Assembly (NCBI RefSeq): GCF_015999335.1
Contig: NZ_JAEACP010000008.1
Location: forward strand, 124,001 to 188,000
Direction: 5' to 3'
Origin: Tabrizicola soli
Lineage (GTDB): Bacteria; Pseudomonadota; Alphaproteobacteria; Rhodobacterales; Rhodobacteraceae
Length of the DNA: 64,000 bases
A model generated the notes under the pieces. That model made no database searches, had not been told where the DNA came from, and saw nothing but the letters and a program-made list of their open reading frames with translations. The translations under genes were made by a program, and so were the position numbers. This document shows positions 50,637 through 60,232 of the stretch, one piece after another; the stretch's first letter is position 1; every line of letters begins with the position of its first letter.

Positions 50637-51974
50637 ATGGCCGGTATTCCGCACGACCATTACGAACCCAGGACCGGGATCGAGCGCTGGCTGCACAAGC
50701 GCCTGCCGATCGTGGGTCTGCTCTACGACACCATCATGATCCCCACGCCCAAGAACCTGAACTGGATGTGGATCTGGGGCATCGTCCTGACCTTCTGCCT
50801 TGCGCTGCAGATCGTCACCGGCATCGTCCTGGCGATGCACTACACCCCGCATGTCAGCCTGGCCTTCGCCTCGGTCGAGCACATCATGCGCGACGTGAAC
50901 GGCGGCTACTTCCTGCGCTACCTGCACGCCAACGGCGCGTCGCTGTTCTTCTTCGCCGTCTACCTGCACATCTTCCGCGGCCTCTACTACGGCAGCTACA
51001 AGGCCCCGCGCGAGGTGACCTGGATCGTCGGCATGATCATCTACCTGGCGATGATGGGCACCGCCTTCATGGGCTACGTCCTGCCCTGGGGCCAGATGTC
51101 CTTCTGGGGCGCCACGGTGATCACCGGCCTCTTCGGCGCGATCCCCGGCATCGGCGAGCCGATCCAGACCTGGCTTCTGGGCGGCCCGGCGGTGGACAAC
51201 GCCACGCTGAACCGCTTCTTCTCGCTGCACTACCTGCTTCCCTTCGTGATCGCGGCGCTGGTCGCGGTGCACATCTGGGCCTTCCACACCACCGGCAACA
51301 ACAACCCCACCGGGGTCGAGGTGCGCCGTGGCAGCAAGGAAGAAGCCGAGCGTGACACCGTCCCGTTCTGGCCCTACTTCGTGATGAAGGACCTCTTCGC
51401 CCTGGCGGTGATCCTGGCGGTGTTCTTCGCCGTGGTCGGCTTCATGCCGAACTACCTGGGCCACCCCGACAACTACATCGAGGCGAACCCGCTCTCGACC
51501 CCCGCCCACATCGTCCCGGAATGGTACTTCCTGCCGTTCTACGCGATCCTGCGCGCCTTCACCGGCGACGTCTGGGTCGTGATCGCGGCCGAATGGGTCA
51601 GCTTCGGCATCATCGACGCCAAGTTCTTCGGCGTGCTGGCGATGTTCGGCGCCATCGCGGTCATGGCGCTGGCCCCCTGGCTGGACACCTCCTCGGTGCG
51701 CTCGGGCCGCTACCGGCCGATGTTCAAGTGGTGGTTCGCGCTGCTCTGCATCGACTTCGTCGTGCTGATGTGGTGCGGCTCGATGCCCGCGGACGAGCCC
51801 TATGCCACGATCTCGCTGATCGCCTCGGCCTACTGGTTCGCCTACTTCCTGATCATCCTGCCGCTCCTCGGCGTGATCGAGAAGCCGCAGGCCCAGCCCG
51901 CGACCATCGAGGAAGACTTCAACGCGCATTACTCGCCGGCCACCGGCGGGACCAAGACCATCGCGGCCGAGTGA
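50637..51974 (+). CDS. petB: ubiquinol-cytochrome c reductase cytochrome b
   Basis: Eight-helix diheme subunit that holds the Qo and Qi quinone sites. The 445 residues show the heme-ligand helices with conserved His pairs ([23 protein letters not shown] region split across helix B, and [19 protein letters not shown] in helix D). The Qo motif PEWY is intact in [16 protein letters not shown] near 291-306, and the C-terminal extension is of the size seen in Rhodobacteraceae. It lies 11 bases after petA. Confidence 0.98.
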   Translation: MAGIPHDHYEPRTGIERWLHKRLPIVGLLYDTIMIPTPKNLNWMWIWGIVLTFCLALQIVTGIVLAMHYTPHVSLAFASVEHIMRDVNGGYFLRYLHANGASLFFFAVYLHIFRGLYYGSYKAPREVTWIVGMIIYLAMMGTAFMGYVLPWGQMSFWGATVITGLFGAIPGIGEPIQTWLLGGPAVDNATLNRFFSLHYLLPFVIAALVAVHIWAFHTTGNNNPTGVEVRRGSKEEAERDTVPFWPYFVMKDLFALAVILAVFFAVVGFMPNYLGHPDNYIEANPLSTPAHIVPEWYFLPFYAILRAFTGDVWVVIAAEWVSFGIIDAKFFGVLAMFGAIAVMALAPWLDTSSVRSGRYRPMFKWWFALLCIDFVVLMWCGSMPADEPYATISLIASAYWFAYFLIILPLLGVIEKPQAQPATIEEDFNAHYSPATGGTKTIAAE

Positions 51975-51987
51975 GAGGAAAACGATC

Positions 51988-52776
51988 ATGCTCCGCAAAA
52001 TCGCACTCACTGCCGCTTCGGCGCTGATCCTGTCGACGGGCGCAAGCCTCGCCGCCGGAGAGCAGCATGTCGAGGACGTCGCCTTCGCCCATGAAGGCCC
52101 GTTCGGCCGGTTCGACCAGTTCCAGCTCCAGCGTGGCCTCCAGGTCTTTACCGAGGTCTGCGCCGGCTGCCACGGGCTGAAATACGTGCCGCTGCGCACC
52201 CTGTCGGACGAAGGCGGCCCCGGCCTGCCGGAAGACCAGGTCCGCGCCTATGCGGCCGACAACTTCTCGGTGATCGACAAGGAAACCGGCGAGGACCGCG
52301 CGGCCCTGCCGACCGACAACTTCCCGGCGAACACCGCCGCGGGCGCGCCGGATCTCAGCCTGATGGCCAAGGCCCGCGCGGGCTTCCACGGCCCCTATGG
52401 CACCGGCATCAACCAGCTGTTCCGCGGCATGGGCGGGCCGGAGTACATCTACTCGATCCTCACCGGCTACACCGGCGAGGAGAAGGAAGAGTTCGGCTCG
52501 ACCTTCTACGAGAACCACGCCTTCGCGGGCGGCTGGATCGCCATGGCCCCGCCGCTGTCGGACGACCAGGTGACCTATGCCGACGGCCATCCGGCCACCG
52601 TGGCCGACATGGCCGAAGATGTCGCCTCGTTCCTGATGTGGGCGGCCGAGCCGAAGCTGATGGCGCGCAAGGATGCGGGCTTCGTCAGCGTGATCTTCCT
52701 GGTGATCCTCTCGACCCTGCTGTTCCTGACCAACAAGCGGATCTGGGCGGGCATCAAAGGCAAGAAGCACGCCTGA
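51988..52776 (+). CDS. petC: cytochrome c1
   Basis: Membrane-anchored c-type cytochrome of the bc1 complex. The 262 residues have a signal peptide (about 1-23, cleavage near SLAAG), the heme site CAGCH (Cys58, Cys61, His62) followed by GLKYVPLR, the presumed axial Met186 in [11 protein letters not shown], and a C-terminal membrane helix (about 231-250). It lacks the long acidic N-terminal stretch of Paracoccus denitrificans c1. It closes the petABC operon and is followed by a terminator. Confidence 0.97.
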   Translation: MLRKIALTAASALILSTGASLAAGEQHVEDVAFAHEGPFGRFDQFQLQRGLQVFTEVCAGCHGLKYVPLRTLSDEGGPGLPEDQVRAYAADNFSVIDKETGEDRAALPTDNFPANTAAGAPDLSLMAKARAGFHGPYGTGINQLFRGMGGPEYIYSILTGYTGEEKEEFGSTFYENHAFAGGWIAMAPPLSDDQVTYADGHPATVADMAEDVASFLMWAAEPKLMARKDAGFVSVIFLVILSTLLFLTNKRIWAGIKGKKHA

Positions 52777-52797
52777 TCCGAAGGGTCCCGAAACGCG

Positions 52798-52825
52798 AAA
52801 GCCCCGCCCGACCGGCGGGGCTTTT
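52798..52825. terminator. intrinsic terminator shared by petC and thiQ
   Basis: AAAGCCCCGCC pairs with GGCGGGGCTTT across CGACC. The stem is flanked by A-run and T-run on the two sides, so it can act in both directions. It ends exactly at the last base of the convergent thiQ stop. Confidence 0.85.
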
Positions 52826-53523
52826 CATTTCCGGCCCAGGTAGTCCCGCAGGGCCGGGGGCGGATCGGCCATCAGCGTGGTCGTGGGGACGGGAACCTGC
52901 ACCACCCCCTCCGCGATGAAGGCCGTCCTGCCGCCCAGCGCCAGCGCATCGCCGGGATCATGCGTGACCAGCAGCACCAGCGCGCCGGTCTCGCGCGCCA
53001 CCTGATCGACCAGGTCCAGCATCTCCTGCCGCAGCGCCGGGCCAAGGGCGGCGAAGGGCTCGTCCAACAGCAGGATCGGCCGCGCCCGCAACAGCGCCCG
53101 CGCCAGCGCTGCCCGGCTGGCCTGGCCCCCGGACAGCTGCGCCGGACGCCGCGCGCCCAACCCCGCAAGGCCGACCCGCGCCAGCGCCTGCTCCAGCCGG
53201 GCCCGGTCGTCGGGCGACAGCCGCAGGTCCGGCCGCAGCCCCAGGGCAAGATTTTGCGCAATGGTCAGATGCGGGAACAGGTTCTGGTCCTGGAACAGGA
53301 TCGTCACCGGCCGCTCTCCCGGCGGCAGGCCCACCAGATCCCGGCCCTGCCAGCGGACCGCCCCCGACTGCGGCGGCAGGAAGCCAGCGATGGCGGACAG
53401 GAGCGTCGATTTCCCGGACCCCGAGGGTCCCATCACCGCGATCCGCTCCCCCGGCCCGGCGGACCAATGCGCGGTCAGGCGGAACGGGCCCTGCACAAGT
53501 TCCAGATGGTCAAGCTCCAGCAC
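52825..53523 (-). CDS. thiQ: thiamine ABC transporter ATP-binding protein ThiQ
   Basis: ATPase of the thiamine/thiamine-pyrophosphate importer ThiBPQ. The 232 residues have Walker A GPSGSGKST, the Q-loop FQDQNLFPHLTI, the signature LSGGQASR and Walker B ILLLDEPFAALGP. I start at the GTG giving LELDHLELVQG, because a GGGGGG site precedes it and it matches the family N-terminus; an ATG at 53538 is the alternative. It overlaps thiP by 14 bases and is the last gene of the riboswitch-controlled unit. Confidence 0.93.
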   Translation of the reverse strand: MLELDHLELVQGPFRLTAHWSAGPGERIAVMGPSGSGKSTLLSAIAGFLPPQSGAVRWQGRDLVGLPPGERPVTILFQDQNLFPHLTIAQNLALGLRPDLRLSPDDRARLEQALARVGLAGLGARRPAQLSGGQASRAALARALLRARPILLLDEPFAALGPALRQEMLDLVDQVARETGALVLLVTHDPGDALALGGRTAFIAEGVVQVPVPTTTLMADPPPALRDYLGRK

Positions 53524-55054
53524 GGCGGCCCCCCGCATCACAGGCCCAGAACAGGGCAAAGGACAGCGCCACCAGCACCAGCGAGGCCGAAGCCGCCGCC
53601 TCGATCCGGTAGGCCCCGGTCAGTTGCTGCACCACAAGCGGCAAGGTCGCCTGCCGCTCTCCGGCGAAAAGCGCGATCACGCCAAGGTCGCCCATCGACA
53701 GCGCCGCCGCAATCCCCGCGCCAAAGCCAAGCGGCCGCGCCAGGCGGGGCAGGACCAGCCAGCGCAGCCGCGCCAGGCCGCGCAGCGCCAGACTGTCGGC
53801 CAGACGCCCGTAATCCGCCTGCAAGGCCCGCGCCTCGGGCAAGAGGATGCGGTAGAGATAGGGCAGCGAAAGCGCCATGTTCACCAGCACCGTCACCGGC
53901 AAGGCCAGCGACATCGGGCTGACGAAGGGCCGCAGCAGCAGGAACAGCCCCGTCCCCAGCACCAGGCCAGAGGTCGCAAGCGGCAGGGTCGCCGCCGCTT
54001 CAATCGTGGGCGATGGACGGCGGGCCGCCGCCAGGGCCAGGACAAGCGCCGCCACCGTGGTCAGGCTGGCCGAGACCAGCGCCACCAGCACCGACCGCCC
54101 CGCCGCGGGCAGAACCGGGGCCGGCAGCTCGGCCAGGCCGGGCAGGCCGCGCAGCACCACCGCCCACAGCGGCATGGCCAGGAAGGCCGCCGCCAGCAGC
54201 AGCACCAGCCCATCCAGGCCGCGCCGCCAGCCGCCCGGAGCCGTCAGCGCCAGCTTGCGGTCCAGCCCCGCGCCGAAACCCGCCGGCCGCGCCATCGTCC
54301 AGGCCGCGAGCGCCGCCGCCGCGCCCAGCGCGACCTGCACCCCTGCCAACCCCGCCGCGCGGGACAGGTCGAACTCGAACCGCACCGCCTGATAGATCGC
54401 CAGCTCGATCGTGGTCGCCGAGGGACCGCCGCCCAGCGTCAGGACGACCGCGAAACTGGTCAGGCAGATCACCAGGATCACCAGCGCGATCCCCGGCGCC
54501 ACCTCGCGCAGCATCGGCCATTCGAGGTGCCGGAACGTCTCGCGCGGGGTGAAGCCCAGCGACTGCGCCAGCCGGATCCGCTCGGCCGGGAGGGCAAGCC
54601 AACCTTGCAGGATCATTCTCGTGGCAAGGGGAAGGTTCAGGAAGACATGCGCGATGACGACGCCATGCAGGCCGAAGATCGACACCGGCGGCAGGCCGAG
54701 GGCGGTGAGCGCGCCGTTGATCAGGCCGGAACGGCCAAAGACGGCGAGAAGGCCGAGCACCGCGACAACGGCAGGCAACAGGAACGGCGCGCCCATCAGG
54801 GTGATCAACAGCCCACGGCCGGGAAAGCTGCGCCGGGCCAGCGCGCGGGCGACGGGGATGGCGAGCAGGGTGGAAAAGACAGCGGACAGAAGGGCTTGCG
54901 TCGCCGAGAACCGCACCGCCGCCCAATCTGCCGGGCCCAGCGACAGGCCAGCCCCCCGCCAGGCCACGGCGGCCAGCGGGGCGGCGACCAGCGCCAGCAG
55001 CAGCGCCGCCAGCGCCGGTGCGGCAAGGCTCAGCGGGCGAGCGCGGCTTGCCAT
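53510..55054 (-). CDS. thiP: thiamine ABC transporter permease ThiP
   Basis: The 514-residue permease has two homologous six-helix halves, as expected for ThiP. Each half has an EAA-type coupling loop: SLGFTPRETFRHLEWPMLREVA near 165-186 (split) and a second, SLALRGLARLRWLVLPRLARPL, near 415-436. About twelve hydrophobic helices are visible. It overlaps thiB by 25 bases. The FbpB-like alternative (iron) is excluded by the riboswitch and the thiB partner. Confidence 0.94.
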   Translation of the reverse strand: MASRARPLSLAAPALAALLLALVAAPLAAVAWRGAGLSLGPADWAAVRFSATQALLSAVFSTLLAIPVARALARRSFPGRGLLITLMGAPFLLPAVVAVLGLLAVFGRSGLINGALTALGLPPVSIFGLHGVVIAHVFLNLPLATRMILQGWLALPAERIRLAQSLGFTPRETFRHLEWPMLREVAPGIALVILVICLTSFAVVLTLGGGPSATTIELAIYQAVRFEFDLSRAAGLAGVQVALGAAAALAAWTMARPAGFGAGLDRKLALTAPGGWRRGLDGLVLLLAAAFLAMPLWAVVLRGLPGLAELPAPVLPAAGRSVLVALVSASLTTVAALVLALAAARRPSPTIEAAATLPLATSGLVLGTGLFLLLRPFVSPMSLALPVTVLVNMALSLPYLYRILLPEARALQADYGRLADSLALRGLARLRWLVLPRLARPLGFGAGIAAALSMGDLGVIALFAGERQATLPLVVQQLTGAYRIEAAASASLVLVALSFALFWACDAGGRRAGA

Positions 55055-56013
55055 TCGGCCAATGCCGCGTCACGGGCGGCCTGTGCCTCTTCCGGCGGCA
55101 GAAGCAGCGACTTTGCCGGGCGGAAAGCGTCGAAACCCTCGGGCAGCCCGGCGGCGGGAGTGACGGCGGGATACATCCAGTTCGTCTGCGGAATCGCCGC
55201 CTGGAACCCCTCGGTCAGCATGAAGTCGAGGAACCTGTCCGCAAGTTCCGGCTGGTCGGTGGCAGCCAGTTTCCCGGCAACCTCGATCTGCATGTAGTGG
55301 CCTTCATCGAACAGCGCGGCAGCCTTTGTGTCGTCGCTCTCGGCGATCAGGTGGTAGGCGGGCGAAGTGGTATAGCTGAGCACCATGTCCGCCTCGCCTT
55401 CCAGGAACAGGCCATAGGCCTCGGACCAGCCGGGGGTGACGGTGACGATGTTGTCGGCGAGGCCCTTCCAGATCTCGGCCGCGCGGTCGCCCTGGGCGGC
55501 CTTGACCCAGAGCAAGAGGCCGAGGCCGGGGGTGGAGGAGCGGGGGTCCTGGATGACGATCTTCAGGTCCGAGGCGGCGAGGGATTCGAAGCTTGTCGGG
55601 GGCTCGGGCAGCCTGGTCTTGTCGTGGACAAAGGCGAACCAGCCCCAGTCGAAGGGCAGGAACAGGGGATCCGCGAAGGCGACCGGAAGATTGGTCGTCG
55701 GATTTTTCCCATGCGGAGCAAAGAGTTGCGTGTCCGCGGCGGCGGAGATCAGGCTGGTGTCCAGGCCGAGGACCACGTCGGCATCCGAGGCCGCGCCCTC
55801 AAGCTGGATCCGGGCCAGCAGCGCGGCGCCGTCGCCGGCGGGGACGAATTGCAGATCGCAGGCGCAGGTCGCCTCGAAGGCCTTCTCGACCGCCGGGCCG
55901 GGGCCCCATTCCGAGGTGAAGCTGTCGTAGGTCAACACGGTGAGGACGGGGGTCTCGGCCATCGCAGGAAGCGCGATGGTCAGAAGTCCCGCAGCAAGGA
56001 GTTGTTTTTGCAT
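55030..56013 (-). CDS. thiB: thiamine-binding periplasmic protein ThiB
   Basis: The 327-residue type-2 binding protein has a signal peptide (about 1-19, LPAMA|ET) and the ThiB pattern: LTVLTYDSFTSEWGPGPAVE near 24-43, DVVLGLDTSLI near 80-90, PFDWGWFAFVHDK near 119-131, and TPGWSEAYGLFL near 193-204. The ATG at 56013 is set by a GGAG site; the upstream TTG codon overlaps that site. First gene after the TPP riboswitch. Confidence 0.95.
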   Translation of the reverse strand: MQKQLLAAGLLTIALPAMAETPVLTVLTYDSFTSEWGPGPAVEKAFEATCACDLQFVPAGDGAALLARIQLEGAASDADVVLGLDTSLISAAADTQLFAPHGKNPTTNLPVAFADPLFLPFDWGWFAFVHDKTRLPEPPTSFESLAASDLKIVIQDPRSSTPGLGLLLWVKAAQGDRAAEIWKGLADNIVTVTPGWSEAYGLFLEGEADMVLSYTTSPAYHLIAESDDTKAAALFDEGHYMQIEVAGKLAATDQPELADRFLDFMLTEGFQAAIPQTNWMYPAVTPAAGLPEGFDAFRPAKSLLLPPEEAQAARDAALAEWQAALAR

Positions 56014-56060
56014 GACTTTCTCCAAGTTGCGACGGATTGGTCGGGGATGGAGAACCCATT

Positions 56061-56145
56061 CACCTTCCCTCCGCCGGTATGATCCGGTTCAGGTTCGACG
56101 GGTTCGCGAAGCTCGCATCTCAGCCGGTGAGGGCACCCCGAGGTG
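56061..56145 (-). promoter_or_regulatory. TPP (THI-box) riboswitch
   Basis: Read leftward it contains the conserved TPP elements in order: GGGGTGCC, the CTGAGAT pyrimidine-sensor motif, GAACCTGA, the ATACC stretch and GCGGAGGGA. P1 is closed by CACCT (56145-56141) and AGGTG (56065-56061). It ends 47 bases before the thiB ATG, so it would shut down thiBPQ when thiamine pyrophosphate is plentiful. Confidence 0.95.
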
Positions 56146-56426
56146 CGGCGGACCATAAGGGAATGCGGGACGGGTGCAAGGGCCGTGGCGGCGCGGTGGA
56201 GGGCGTGAGGCGGCCGCGGGCAGGGAACGCCGCGTTAAACCGTTGATGTACCAGAACTATCTTGGTCTGCCTTCTGTCTGCAAGACGTCTGGCACGCGTA
56301 TGGCGGCTGTCTGGCGGCGGCGGGCGTTAACCACGCAGGAGGGAGACACCGAATCGCCTTTCCCCGGCGTCGCCCCCTGGCAATCGCGACCTTGTTTCCC
56401 CGATAGGCCGGGCGTAGCTTCCCGCC

Positions 56427-56879
56427 ATGATCACGCAGAAGATGAAATATGCACTGAAGGCGCTTCTGGTGCTGGGCGACGAGGCGGCGAAGGGCCAGCC
56501 CGAGCCCTTGACCATCGAGGAGATCGCCCGCCGCTCGGGCACGCCGAAGCGGTTTCTGGAGCATATCCTGCTCGAGGTGCGCAATGCCGGGGTGATCGCC
56601 TCGGTCCGGGGGCGCGCGGGCGGCTACAGCCTGATCAAGAAACCCTCGGATGTCTCGATCTCGGAACTGCTGCGGATGATCGACGGGCCGATCGCGCCGC
56701 TGCCCTGCCTTTCGCGTCGGGCCTACCAACGCTGCGAGGATTGCGCCGACGAGGCGAGCTGCCGCATCCGCAAGGTCTTTGCCGAAATGTTCTGGTCCTA
56801 TCTGGTGATCATCGAATCGCTGACGCTGGAGGACATGCTGCGCTCGGACGCGGCGGCGCATCAGGTGCTGGGGGCCTGA
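56427..56879 (+). CDS. Rrf2-family transcriptional regulator
   Basis: The 150 residues have a winged helix-turn-helix (about 4-60; MKYALKALLVLG, TIEEIARRSGTPKRFLEHIL) and the wing GRAGGYSLIKKPSDVSI. The Cys pattern C-x8-C-x2-C-x5-C in the C-terminal half (CLSRRAYQRC, EDC, ADEASC) could hold an iron-sulfur cluster or act as a thiol sensor; it differs from the IscR and NsrR spacing. It lies 3 bases upstream of an aminotransferase gene, so local regulation is likely. Confidence 0.92.
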   Translation: MITQKMKYALKALLVLGDEAAKGQPEPLTIEEIARRSGTPKRFLEHILLEVRNAGVIASVRGRAGGYSLIKKPSDVSISELLRMIDGPIAPLPCLSRRAYQRCEDCADEASCRIRKVFAEMFWSYLVIIESLTLEDMLRSDAAAHQVLGA

Positions 56880-56882
56880 ACC

Positions 56883-58073
56883 ATGACCCCGAGATTCGCA
56901 CAACGCATGGCGGAAGTCCGCCCCTCGGCCATCGGCGAGCTGCTGGCGCTGGGGGCCGATCCGTCGATCATCTCGTTCGGCGGCGGTTATCCGGATGCCA
57001 CCCTGTTCCCGGCCGAGGAACTGGAAGCCTGTTTCCGCGAGGTGATCCGCGCGCCGGGCGGGCAGGCAATGCAATACGCGCCCTCGAACGGCCTGCCGCG
57101 GTTGCGCCAGCAGATCGCCGGGCTGATGCAGGCGGATGGCGTGGCCTGCACGGCCGAGGATGTGCTGGTGCTGCAAGGCTCGCAGCAGGGGCTGGATTTC
57201 GCGGCGCGGATGCTGGTCGATCCGGGCGAGGTGATCGTGACCGAGGACCCTACCTTCCTGGGCGCACTGATCGCCTTCCAGCCCAGCCAGCCGCGCTTTG
57301 CCGTGGTCCCGGTGGATGCCGAGGGGATGCAGACCGATCTTCTGGCCGAAGTGCTGGCGGCAAACCCACAGGCGCGGATGCTGTATACCGTGCCGGATTT
57401 CCAGAACCCGACCGGGGTCACGCTGTCGCTGGCCCGGCGGCATGAGCTGATCCGGCTGGCCAATGCGCATGACCTGGTGGTGATCGAGGACACGCCCTAT
57501 CGCCAGATCCGCTTTGCCGGGGAAAGCCTGCCGACGCTGAAGTCGCTGGACAGCGAGGGGCGGGTGATCCATCTGGGCAGCTTCTCCAAGGTGCTGGTGC
57601 CGGGCCTGCGGCTGGGCTGGGCCGTCGCCGCGCCCGCGCTGCTGGCGCGGATGGGCCTGCTGAAGGTGGCGGCGGATACCCAGACCTCGACCCTGAACAT
57701 GGCGGTGGCGAGCCTTTATCTGGACCGCTACGACCTTGCCGCGCATGTCGCGGGGCTGCGCCGGGCCTATGCGGCGAAGAAAGAGGTGATGCTGGACGCG
57801 ATCCGCCGGCATTTCCCGCAGGAGATCGGCGCGACCGATCCCGAGGGCGGGCTGTTCACCTGGCTGCGCTTTCCCGAAGGCTTCGACGCGACCGCCTTCA
57901 TGCGCGAGGTTGCCCTGCCAAGGGCCCGCGTCGCCTATGTGCCGGGCGCCACGTTCTTTCCGCTGACCCCGCGCCCGAACCATGCGCGGCTGAACTTCTC
58001 GGCCCAGCCCGAGGCGAAGATCCGCGAGGGGATCAAGGCCCTGGGCGAGGCGTTGAAATCCCATCCGAGGTAG
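56883..58073 (+). CDS. PLP-dependent aminotransferase (class I/II, 2-aminoadipate/valine-type)
   Basis: The 396 residues form a fold-type I aminotransferase with FGGGYPDATLFPAEEL near 32-47, YAPSNGLPRLRQQIA near 66-80, TVPDFQNPTGVTLSL near 167-181, and the PLP lysine in GSFSKVLVPGLRLGW near 234-248. The pattern fits the LysN/AadR-like or MocR-catalytic-domain branch. The substrate is not determinable from sequence. It is transcribed with the Rrf2 regulator and the RraA-like gene (6-base gap). Confidence 0.9.
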   Translation: MTPRFAQRMAEVRPSAIGELLALGADPSIISFGGGYPDATLFPAEELEACFREVIRAPGGQAMQYAPSNGLPRLRQQIAGLMQADGVACTAEDVLVLQGSQQGLDFAARMLVDPGEVIVTEDPTFLGALIAFQPSQPRFAVVPVDAEGMQTDLLAEVLAANPQARMLYTVPDFQNPTGVTLSLARRHELIRLANAHDLVVIEDTPYRQIRFAGESLPTLKSLDSEGRVIHLGSFSKVLVPGLRLGWAVAAPALLARMGLLKVAADTQTSTLNMAVASLYLDRYDLAAHVAGLRRAYAAKKEVMLDAIRRHFPQEIGATDPEGGLFTWLRFPEGFDATAFMREVALPRARVAYVPGATFFPLTPRPNHARLNFSAQPEAKIREGIKALGEALKSHPR

Positions 58074-58079
58074 CCTGCC

Positions 58080-58748
58080 ATGTCCGTGACCCTGCACCCG
58101 GTCTCGCCCGACCTGACGCCGGCGGAGATCGACCGCTGGGGCGGTATCCCGGTGGCGGTGGCGGTCGATCTGGGCCGGGACGTCGGGCAGATCGACCCGG
58201 CGCTGCGCCCCCTGCGGCCGGCGGGGCAGCAGCCAAGGCTGTTCGGCCAGGCCGTGACGGTGCGCTGCGAGCCGCCGGACTTCGGCGCGGTGCTGCAGGC
58301 GCTGGACGTGATCCGCGCGGGCGAAGTGCTGGTGATCGACGCGGGCGGGCACCCTGAGACGGCGATGATCGGGGATATCCTCTCGGGCCATCTGCGGCGG
58401 AAGGGCGTGGCGGGGCTGGTCTGCGACGGGGCGGTGCGGGACACAGGCACGCTGGGCAGCTGGGAGGATTTCCCGGTCTTCGCGCGCTGGATCACGCCGC
58501 GCGGGCCAAGCGGGGCCGAACGCGGGGCGGTCAATGCGCCCGTGGTGATCGGGGGCACGCTGGTGCGGCCGGGCGATCTGGTGATCGGCGACGACGACGG
58601 GCTGGTCGCCCTGTCGCCGCAGGTGGTCCGCGCCCGGATCGGCGATGCCGAGGCCAGGCTGGCGCGGGAGGCGGGCTGGATCCGGGGCCTGGCCGAGGGG
58701 CGGTCGGCGGCCGAGGTCTTCGGCCTGGCGCCTCTGCTACGGGGCTGA
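58080..58748 (+). CDS. RraA-like/4-hydroxy-4-methyl-2-oxoglutarate aldolase family protein
   Basis: The 222 residues share the RraA/HMG-aldolase fold: GEVLVIDAGGHPETAMIGDI near 82-101 with the phosphate/pyruvate loop, and the catalytic GLVCDGAVRD near 113-122 with the Arg-Asp pair present, so an enzymatic role (aldolase or oxaloacetate decarboxylase) is more likely than RNase E inhibition. The last 12 bases overlap the end of the convergent LysR gene. Substrate unknown. Confidence 0.85.
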   Translation: MSVTLHPVSPDLTPAEIDRWGGIPVAVAVDLGRDVGQIDPALRPLRPAGQQPRLFGQAVTVRCEPPDFGAVLQALDVIRAGEVLVIDAGGHPETAMIGDILSGHLRRKGVAGLVCDGAVRDTGTLGSWEDFPVFARWITPRGPSGAERGAVNAPVVIGGTLVRPGDLVIGDDDGLVALSPQVVRARIGDAEARLAREAGWIRGLAEGRSAAEVFGLAPLLRG

Positions 58749-59627
58749 GCCGAGCGCGCCGGCGAGGTGGTCGACCAGCGCCCGGGTCCGGCGGGCAAGG
58801 CGGCGCTGGCCGAGGTGGACGGCGTGGATGTCGAGGACCGGACCGCTGGCCTGCGGCAGGACATGGACGAGGCGGCCCCGGGCCAGGTCGTCCAGCACCA
58901 CATAGTCGGGGCAGATGGCGATCCCCTCGCCCTGGACGGCCAGGTCGCGGGTCAGGCGGGCGCTGTTGGCCAGGAAATTCCCGCTGACCGCGATGCGATG
59001 CAGCTGCCCGGCTTCGGTGAGCGGCCAGGCGCCATCGCCGCGCATGTTGGTGTCGCGCAGGCAGAGGTGGCGGGTCAGGTCGGCGGCCTGGGCGGGCTGG
59101 CCGTGCTGCGCCAGATAGGCGGGCGCGGCCACCACGAGGAGGCGGATCACCCCCAGCTTGCGCGCCACCAGCGCGGAATCGTCCAGACGGCCGATGCGGA
59201 TGGCGAGGTCGATCCCCTCGGCCGCGAGGTCGACGAAACGGTCGGAGAGCCGCAGGTCGATCACCAGGTCCGGGTGCGGGGCGCGGAAGTCGCGCAGGAG
59301 GGGGCCGATCCGCATCTCGCCATAGGTGACCGGGGCCGAGACGCGCAGCGTGCCGGAAAGACCGCGCCGCGCCTCGCGCAGGGCGCCGGTCATCTCGTCC
59401 AGCTGGTCCAGCCAGTCGGGCAGCTGGGTCATCAGCTGCTCGCCGGCCGCGGTCAGGCCAAGCCTGCGGGTGGTGCGGTGGAGGAGCCGGGTGCCGAGCC
59501 GGGCCTCGAGCTCGGCCAGGTATTTCGAGGCGAGCTTGGGCGAGATCCCCAGCCGCCCCGCCGCGCCGGAGAAGGAGCCGGTCTCGACCGAGGCGACCAG
59601 CACGCGCAGACCGTCGACCAGGTCCAT
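58737..59627 (-). CDS. LysR-family regulator of the DoxX/hydroquinone-reductase module
   Basis: The 296 residues have a helix-turn-helix (about 1-60; SVETGSFSGAAGRLGISPKLASKYLAELE, split) and an effector domain (about 88-290) of the YhaJ/AaeR-like group. It is divergent from doxX, the GS-hydroquinone reductase and a dioxygenase. The ATG follows GGGGAAGGA closely, and the same bases are one arm of a perfect inverted repeat, so it probably represses itself. An upstream in-frame extension is rejected because it runs through that operator. Confidence 0.9.
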   Translation of the reverse strand: MDLVDGLRVLVASVETGSFSGAAGRLGISPKLASKYLAELEARLGTRLLHRTTRRLGLTAAGEQLMTQLPDWLDQLDEMTGALREARRGLSGTLRVSAPVTYGEMRIGPLLRDFRAPHPDLVIDLRLSDRFVDLAAEGIDLAIRIGRLDDSALVARKLGVIRLLVVAAPAYLAQHGQPAQAADLTRHLCLRDTNMRGDGAWPLTEAGQLHRIAVSGNFLANSARLTRDLAVQGEGIAICPDYVVLDDLARGRLVHVLPQASGPVLDIHAVHLGQRRLARRTRALVDHLAGALGSAP

Positions 59628-59630
59628 TCC

Positions 59631-59656
59631 TTCCCCATTCAGAACATGATGGGGAA
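59631..59656. promoter_or_regulatory. perfect inverted repeat, probable LysR operator
   Basis: TTCCCCAT (59631-59638) and ATGGGGAA (59649-59656), perfectly complementary 8-base arms around 10 bases. It lies in the 116-base spacer between the divergent lysR and doxX genes and covers the lysR ribosome site. A regulator-binding role is inferred from symmetry and position. Confidence 0.55.
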
Positions 59657-59743
59657 AGTCATACCATGCCTTCGCCATTTTCGCCAGAGCATCCGGAGCG
59701 CATATTGGCGGCATCAGACGTTGACCCCCCAAGGAGACCCGAC

Positions 59744-60172
59744 ATGATCGATCCCAAGACCGCCCCCTATGCCATCCTCGCCCTGCGCGTGACGACCGGC
59801 GCGCTGTTCCTGTTCCACGGCCTGGTGAAGGTGTTCGTCTTCACCCCCGCCGGCACCGTCGGCTTTTTCGAGAGCATCGGCCTGCCCGGCGCGCTGGCCT
59901 ATCTGACCATTCTCGCCGAAGTCGGCGGCGGCCTGGCGCTGATCCTGGGCATCAAGGCGCGGCTGGTGTCGCTGGCGCTTGTGCCGGTCCTTCTGGGGGC
60001 CGCGTATTTCGGCCACGGCGCTTCCGGCTTCAACTGGTCCAACCCGAATGGCGGCTACGAATACCCGCTGATGTGGGCCGTGGTGCAGGCGGCGCTGGCC
60101 GCGCTGGGTGACGGCGCGCTGGCGCTCTCGCCGACCAGCCGCGAGCCGCGCCTCGCCGCCGCCCGGGCCTGA
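59744..60172 (+). CDS. DoxX-family membrane protein
   Basis: The 142-residue four-helix membrane protein has the DoxX pattern ALRVTTGALFLFHGLVKVF near 15-33, LPGALAYLTILAEVGGGLALILG near 52-74 (split) and a final hydrophobic pair. DoxX/YqjF-type proteins accompany thiol and quinone detoxification genes. An AAGGAG site precedes the ATG. First gene of the rightward doxX-GS-HQR-dioxygenase unit, the same pairing as E. coli yqjF-yqjG. Confidence 0.92.
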   Translation: MIDPKTAPYAILALRVTTGALFLFHGLVKVFVFTPAGTVGFFESIGLPGALAYLTILAEVGGGLALILGIKARLVSLALVPVLLGAAYFGHGASGFNWSNPNGGYEYPLMWAVVQAALAALGDGALALSPTSREPRLAAARA

Positions 60173-60232
60173 GCCCGATCCCCTCGCGCCGGGCCGACAT
60201 GGCCCGGCGTCTCTCACGCGAAAGGACAGACC

